A stretch of DNA of 9,172 bases from Rhodospirillaceae bacterium (lineage in GTDB: Bacteria > Pseudomonadota > Alphaproteobacteria > UBA7985): assembly GCA_002700865.1 (NCBI GenBank), contig PAFB01000089.1, forward strand, positions 1 to 9,172. The letters are read 5' to 3'. A program made the position numbers and the translations under genes. Below, piece after piece: positions 5,826 to 9,172 of the stretch; position 1 is the first letter of the stretch, and every line of letters starts with the position of its first letter. The notes beneath the pieces were generated by a model. It was given only the letters and a program-made list of their open reading frames with translations. It ran no database searches and was not told the DNA's origin.

Positions 5826-5865
5826 GGTTAACAGTGACCGCTGCAAGAACCGGTTGACTGTGGTC
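5826..5865 (+). repeat. Imperfect 14-bp direct repeat in the hrcA/rph intergenic region
   Basis: GGTTAACAGTGACC (5826-5839) and GGTTGACTGTGGTC (5852-5865) agree at 10 of 14 positions, with starts 26 bp apart. The second copy contains TTGACT, a -35-like hexamer pointing toward rph, but no convincing -10 follows at 16-18 nt. The repeats could be binding sites for a regulator of the divergent pair, or they may be degenerate chance similarity. Confidence 0.3.
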
Positions 5866-5945
5866 TGCGACAGGAGAGTTCCGAATTAAGCCATTTTCTG
5901 CAACAACAAGGAGTACCGATCCGCCCATTTCCTTCACCATGAAAC

Positions 5946-5949
5946 AGGA
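5946..5949 (+). promoter_or_regulatory. rph Shine-Dalgarno deciding the start
   Basis: AGGA sits 10 nt before ATG 5960. The earlier in-frame ATG at 5939 has no ribosome site at a workable distance; the stronger AAGGAG at 5908-5913 is 25 nt away from it and has no start codon suitably spaced after it. Confidence 0.5.
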
Positions 5950-5959
5950 ACGCCCTGCC

Positions 5960-6685
5960 ATGACCTATTCCCGCCCTTCGGGCCGCGCCGTCGATCAGAT
6001 GCGCGACATCACCATCGAAACCGACGTCAACAAGTACGCGGAAGGCTCATGCCTGATCAGTTTTGGTGACACCAAGGTCATTGTAACGGCAACGGTCGAA
6101 GACTCCGTTCCCGGTTGGATGCGCAACACGGGCAAGGGCTGGATCACCGCCGAATACGGCATGCTGCCCCGCTCCACCGATCAGCGGATGGGCCGGGAAG
6201 CGGCACGGGGGAAGCAATCGGGCCGGACTCAGGAAATCCAGCGGCTCATCGGTCGCTCTTTGCGCGCCGTGGTCGATCTGGCCAAGCTGCCCGAAGTCCA
6301 GATCAAGGTTGATTGCGACGTCATTCAGGCCGACGGGGGGACGCGCACAGCCTCGATTTCGGGCGCTTATGTTGCCCTTCAACTGGCCTTCCGCCACCTG
6401 ACCAAAATTGGCATGCTCAAGGAAAGCCCCATGACGGGCCAACTCGCCGCTATTTCCTGCGGCATTTGCGAAGGGACGGCTTTGCTCGACTTGGACTATG
6501 CTGAGGACAGCAGTGCAGAAACTGACGCCAATTTCGTTATGGTCGCTGACGGCGGCATCGTCGAAATTCAGGCAACAGCAGAGGAAACCCCCTTTGCCCA
6601 AACCGAATTCATGGCTCTTCTCGCACTGGCCAAGAAGGGCGTCGCCGAGATTGCGCAGGCCCAGAACAGCGCACTTGCAGAGTAA
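5960..6685 (+). CDS. rph: Ribonuclease PH
   Basis: RNase PH is a phosphorolytic 3'-to-5' exoribonuclease that trims tRNA precursors and other RNAs, releasing nucleoside diphosphates; it works as a hexameric ring in the cytoplasm. The 241-residue product is of normal length. It shows RPSGRAVDQMR at the N-terminus (5-15), RGKQSGRTQEIQRLIGRSL (83-101) for phosphate and RNA binding, DCDVIQADGGTRTASISGAY (118-137) with the GGTRT phosphate-binding segment, and the metal-site region LDYAEDSSAETDANFVM (178-194) followed by EIQATAEETPF. ATG 5960 is preferred over ATG 5939 because RNase PH proteins normally begin just before the RPSGR motif and because AGGA precedes 5960. It is divergent from hrcA and leads a plus-strand operon, with rdgB starting 9 nt after its stop. 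Confidence 0.97.
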   Translation: MTYSRPSGRAVDQMRDITIETDVNKYAEGSCLISFGDTKVIVTATVEDSVPGWMRNTGKGWITAEYGMLPRSTDQRMGREAARGKQSGRTQEIQRLIGRSLRAVVDLAKLPEVQIKVDCDVIQADGGTRTASISGAYVALQLAFRHLTKIGMLKESPMTGQLAAISCGICEGTALLDLDYAEDSSAETDANFVMVADGGIVEIQATAEETPFAQTEFMALLALAKKGVAEIAQAQNSALAE

Positions 6686-6694
6686 GGGAAGCCC

Positions 6695-7297
6695 ATGCCC
6701 CGCACCTTCGCCGAACCCAAATTGGTCCTTGCCACCCACAATCCGGGCAAAGTGATCGAAATTGCGGCCTTGATGAAGCCCTTTGGCATCGAAGTCGTCT
6801 CAGCCGGCGATCTCGGCCTGCCCGAGCCTGTTGAGACTGAAGCCACGTTCGAGGGCAACGCACGGCTCAAGGCGCACGCCGCTGCAACAGCCTCGGGCAT
6901 GCCGGCGCTCGCCGACGACAGCGGACTGGCGGTTGCGGCGCTTGATGGCGCGCCGGGGATTTATTCGGCGCGTTGGGCTGGGCCAGACAAGGATTTCCGT
7001 CTTGCCATGGACCGGGTCTGGGAAGAGATCGGCGATAACCCGTCGCGGGAAGCAAAGTTTGTCTGTGCCCTGTCGCTGGCTTGGCCCGATGGGCACGATG
7101 AAACCTTCTTGGGCACCATCACAGGCGCGCTGAAGTTTCCCCCCAGTGGCGACCGGGGCTTTGGCTACGACCCAATTTTCGTGCCCACCGGCTTCACCCA
7201 GACTTTTGGCGAAATGGACCCGAATAATAAACACGCCATGAGCCATCGCGCGCACGCCTTCGAGCAACTTGTTGCGGCCTGTTTCACAGAAAAATGA
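6695..7297 (+). CDS. rdgB: RdgB/HAM1 non-canonical purine NTP pyrophosphatase
   Basis: This enzyme hydrolyses dITP, dXTP, ITP and XTP to the monophosphates and pyrophosphate, keeping deaminated purines out of DNA and RNA. The 200-residue product is the usual size. Motifs include ATHNPGK (13-19) for nucleotide phosphate binding, TFEGNARLKA (51-60), ADDSGL (73-78) with the catalytic acidic residues, GIYSARWAG in the middle, GFGYDPIF and SHRAHA toward the C-terminus. AAGGGAAG overlaps the end of the rph stop and lies a few bases before ATG 6695, a good ribosome site. Its stop overlaps the hemW start in an ATGA, so the two are probably translationally coupled. It is the second gene of the rph-rdgB-hemW-rsmI string. 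Identity is secure. Confidence 0.97.
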   Translation: MPRTFAEPKLVLATHNPGKVIEIAALMKPFGIEVVSAGDLGLPEPVETEATFEGNARLKAHAAATASGMPALADDSGLAVAALDGAPGIYSARWAGPDKDFRLAMDRVWEEIGDNPSREAKFVCALSLAWPDGHDETFLGTITGALKFPPSGDRGFGYDPIFVPTGFTQTFGEMDPNNKHAMSHRAHAFEQLVAACFTEK

Positions 7298-8460
7298 TTG
7301 CTGCAGACGACTTCCGGCTGGGGCTCTACGTCCACTGGCCCTTTTGCCAGAAGCGCTGCCCTTATTGCGATTTCAACGTGCATGAAGTGGGTCTGGAAGA
7401 TGCCACTGATCACCATCGCTGGGCCACGGCTCTGGTGCGAGAGCTACAGCACTTTGCGCCGCTGGCGCAGGGACGCAGGCTGACATCGATTTTCTTCGGC
7501 GGCGGCACACCTTCACTCATGCAGCCTGAAACAGTCGCGGCTGTCATCGAAGCCGCTCAAGCCGAAATCGGCTTTCAGAACGATATCGAGATCACCCTTG
7601 AAGCCAATCCAACCAGTTCAGACGCGGACCGCTTTACCGGTTTCCGGGATGCTGGCGTCAATCGGCTTTCGCTTGGCATTCAGAGCCTGCGCGACAAGGC
7701 TCTGCTTGCGCTGGGAAGACAGCATTCAGTCGAGGAAGCGCTGGCCGCGCTTACCTTGGCTCGGGCGGCTTTTGACAACATCAGCTTTGATCTCATGTAT
7801 GCCCGCCCGCGTCAGCATTTTGACGACTGGCAAGTTGAATTGGCAGAAGCCCTCGCCCTGCACCCCAATCACATATCGCTCTATCAGCTCACCATTGAAC
7901 CTAACACGATTTTTGACCAACTGACACGCAAGGGCATGATCCAGCCCAAAGACGAGGACGAGACTGCCGATTTTTATCTCGCAACCCGGCAGCAGCTGGC
8001 GGCAGCGGGTTACGCCGGTTACGAGGTCAGCAACCACGCCCGCGAACCACACTTTGAAAGCCAGCACAACCGGCTCTACTGGGCCTATCAGGACTACATC
8101 GGCATTGGTCCCGGCGCACACGGAAGGCTGACCTCAAACGGCCAAAAGATCGCGACGCGCCAGCATCGCGCGCCATCGGTCTGGCTGGATCATGTGGAGA
8201 GTGTCGCGGGCCATGCGACGGTCACGCGTGACGTGCTTTCCGGGGAAGACCGCCTCGCCGAAGCTCTGCCCTTTGGACTGCGCTTGACCGAAGGCATGCC
8301 GCTGGATCATTACCATCGCCTCGCCAACGCTCCCTTGAACGCCAAGGCTTTGGCCGTGCTGGAGGACGAAGGACTGCTGACGACGAGCGACGGGGTGCTA
8401 AAAGTCACTGATCAGGGACGACCCGTTATTGACGCGCTCGCCCGCTACCTTCAGTCCTAA
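7294..8460 (+). CDS. hemW: Radical SAM protein HemW (heme chaperone, formerly HemN-like)
   Basis: This is a 388-residue radical SAM protein of the HemW family, related to oxygen-independent coproporphyrinogen III oxidase. Characterised HemW proteins bind heme and are thought to deliver it to respiratory enzymes rather than oxidise coproporphyrinogen. The cluster motif CxxxCxxC is at Cys18, Cys22 and Cys25 in HWPFCQKRCPYCDFN; position 27 is Phe where HemN has a fourth Cys, which favours HemW over HemN. Other family segments are FFGGGTPS (67-74), ITLEANPTS, GVNRLSLGIQS, HISLYQLTIEPNT and HNRLYWAYQDYIGIGPGAHG. The usual RPGQ segment reads RPRQ here. The start ATG overlaps the rdgB stop by 4 nt and lacks its own ribosome site, which suggests coupled translation. 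rsmI follows after 3 nt. Confidence 0.94.
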   Translation: MIAADDFRLGLYVHWPFCQKRCPYCDFNVHEVGLEDATDHHRWATALVRELQHFAPLAQGRRLTSIFFGGGTPSLMQPETVAAVIEAAQAEIGFQNDIEITLEANPTSSDADRFTGFRDAGVNRLSLGIQSLRDKALLALGRQHSVEEALAALTLARAAFDNISFDLMYARPRQHFDDWQVELAEALALHPNHISLYQLTIEPNTIFDQLTRKGMIQPKDEDETADFYLATRQQLAAAGYAGYEVSNHAREPHFESQHNRLYWAYQDYIGIGPGAHGRLTSNGQKIATRQHRAPSVWLDHVESVAGHATVTRDVLSGEDRLAEALPFGLRLTEGMPLDHYHRLANAPLNAKALAVLEDEGLLTTSDGVLKVTDQGRPVIDALARYLQS

Positions 8461-8463
8461 GCA

Positions 8464-9172
8464 ATGTTGATTCTTGTCACCACGCCCATCGGCAACCTGG
8501 GCGACATGCCGCCCCGCGGCGTTGAGGCCATGCAGGCGGCGGACGTCGTGTTGTGTGAAGACACGCGGGTGACGCGCAAGCTGACCACACGCTTTGGCAT
8601 TGAAACCCGTCTGATGCCGCTGCACGATCACAACGAAGACCAGATGGTCGAAATCATCCTCAAAAGGCTGGCTGAGGGGCAGACCGTCGCGCTGGTTTCT
8701 GATGCAGGCATGCCGTTGATTTCTGACCCCGGTTATCGGCTGGTTCGCGCCGCCATCGCAGCAGGTTTCGCCGTGACAGGCGTGCCGGGGGCGAACGCGG
8801 CCCTGATGGCTTTGCAGCTGAGCGGCCTGCCGACGGACCGGTTTCTGTTTACTGGCTTTCCCCCGGCCAAGACTGTCGGGCGTCAAAAGTGGTTGAACGA
8901 GGTGTCAACCATCGCTGCGACGCTGATTTTCTATGAGTCCCCCAACCGCCTGACGGCCTGCCTGTCCGATATGCTGGTCGTCTTCGGCAACCGCCCTGCG
9001 TCCATATCCCGAGAGCTGACCAAGCAGTTCGAAGAAACCCGGCGGGGTGATCTGGCTGATTTACTCAGTCATTATCAGCAGGCCGGCGCACCCAAAGGCG
9101 AAATCTGCATTTGCGTCGGCGCGCCACTGCCCCCGGAACCAACCACCGAGGCCGACATTGACGTCGCCATCC
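8464..9172 (+). CDS. rsmI: RsmI, 16S rRNA C1402 2'-O-methyltransferase, 3' end cut by window
   Basis: RsmI uses S-adenosylmethionine to methylate the ribose 2'-OH of C1402 in the decoding centre of 16S rRNA. The first 236 codons are visible without a stop; family members are about 280-290 residues, so the C-terminus lies beyond the edge. Tetrapyrrole-methylase-fold motifs are VTTPIGNLGD (5-14), CEDTRVTRKL (31-40), LHDHNE (53-58), ALVSDAGMPLISDPG (76-90), VPGANAAL (107-114, where VPGPSA or VPGASA is commoner), LPTDRFLFTGF, FYESPNRL, RELTKQFEETRRG and PKGEICICVG. The hemW TAA is in the same frame 3 nt upstream, so ATG 8464 is the first available start. It leaves almost no extension before the first strand. 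No Shine-Dalgarno sequence is visible, consistent with coupling to hemW. Confidence 0.95.
   Translation, partial: MLILVTTPIGNLGDMPPRGVEAMQAADVVLCEDTRVTRKLTTRFGIETRLMPLHDHNEDQMVEIILKRLAEGQTVALVSDAGMPLISDPGYRLVRAAIAAGFAVTGVPGANAALMALQLSGLPTDRFLFTGFPPAKTVGRQKWLNEVSTIAATLIFYESPNRLTACLSDMLVVFGNRPASISRELTKQFEETRRGDLADLLSHYQQAGAPKGEICICVGAPLPPEPTTEADIDVAI

Noticed and set aside
5854..5859. TTGACT as the -35 of an rph promoter
   Set aside because: No -10-like hexamer is found 16-18 nt downstream, so I do not call a promoter from it alone.
5939..5959. Earlier in-frame ATG for rph at 5939
   Set aside because: It has no properly spaced ribosome site and would add seven residues beyond the usual RNase PH N-terminus.
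6047..6739. 230-codon minus-strand frame opposite rph, running into the start of rdgB
   Set aside because: It is the same-register antisense of rph, with no recognisable domain; rph itself is unambiguous.
7726..8886. Minus-strand frames opposite hemW (7726-8121) and rsmI (8398-8886)
   Set aside because: They are same-register antisense frames of clearly identified genes.
1..9172. Mobile elements, CRISPR arrays, tRNA or rRNA genes, defence systems
   Set aside because: None was seen on either strand. Coding density is high and every long gene belongs to a conserved housekeeping family.

Overview
This window reads as ordinary chromosomal sequence from an alphaproteobacterium. The reasons are the divergent hrcA/rph junction, the rph-rdgB-hemW-rsmI gene string, moderately GC-rich coding sequence, and proteins whose motifs look alphaproteobacterial (by recognition, not by a database search). 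I cannot name a genus. There are no insertion sequences, tRNA or rRNA genes, CRISPR arrays or signs of recent transfer.

The left and centre (1-5753) are all transcribed on the minus strand. Reading in that direction there is a complete heat-shock chaperone cluster: hrcA (repressor), grpE (nucleotide exchange factor), dnaK (Hsp70) and dnaJ (Hsp40). It is followed by the start of a small membrane protein of the DUF962/Mpo1-like family that runs off the left edge. DnaJ delivers substrates and stimulates ATP hydrolysis by DnaK, GrpE resets DnaK by releasing ADP, and HrcA is expected to repress chaperone genes. The classical HrcA operator (CIRCE) was not found anywhere in the window, so HrcA's targets are probably elsewhere, for example at groESL. 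In several alphaproteobacteria hrcA-grpE and dnaKJ are separate loci; here all four genes are contiguous.

The right part (5960-9172) is a tight plus-strand operon: rph (RNase PH), rdgB (non-canonical purine NTP pyrophosphatase), hemW (radical-SAM heme chaperone-like protein) and rsmI (16S rRNA C1402 2'-O-methyltransferase, cut by the right edge). The spacings are 9 nt, a 4-nt ATGA overlap and 3 nt, so translation is probably coupled. The common theme is RNA maturation and nucleotide housekeeping.

No wholly new system is visible. The less ordinary content lies in non-coding DNA and start sites: a long multi-tier hairpin filling most of the dnaK-dnaJ gap, with a second hairpin just before the dnaJ ribosome-binding site; a 257-nt dnaK leader with a heat-shock-type promoter match and two mutually exclusive hairpins; an hrcA promoter placed so that the mRNA would be leaderless; a TTG start for grpE; and repeats in the hrcA/rph divergent promoter region. 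Long open frames opposite dnaK, dnaJ, rph and hemW are codon-register shadows and are rejected as genes.
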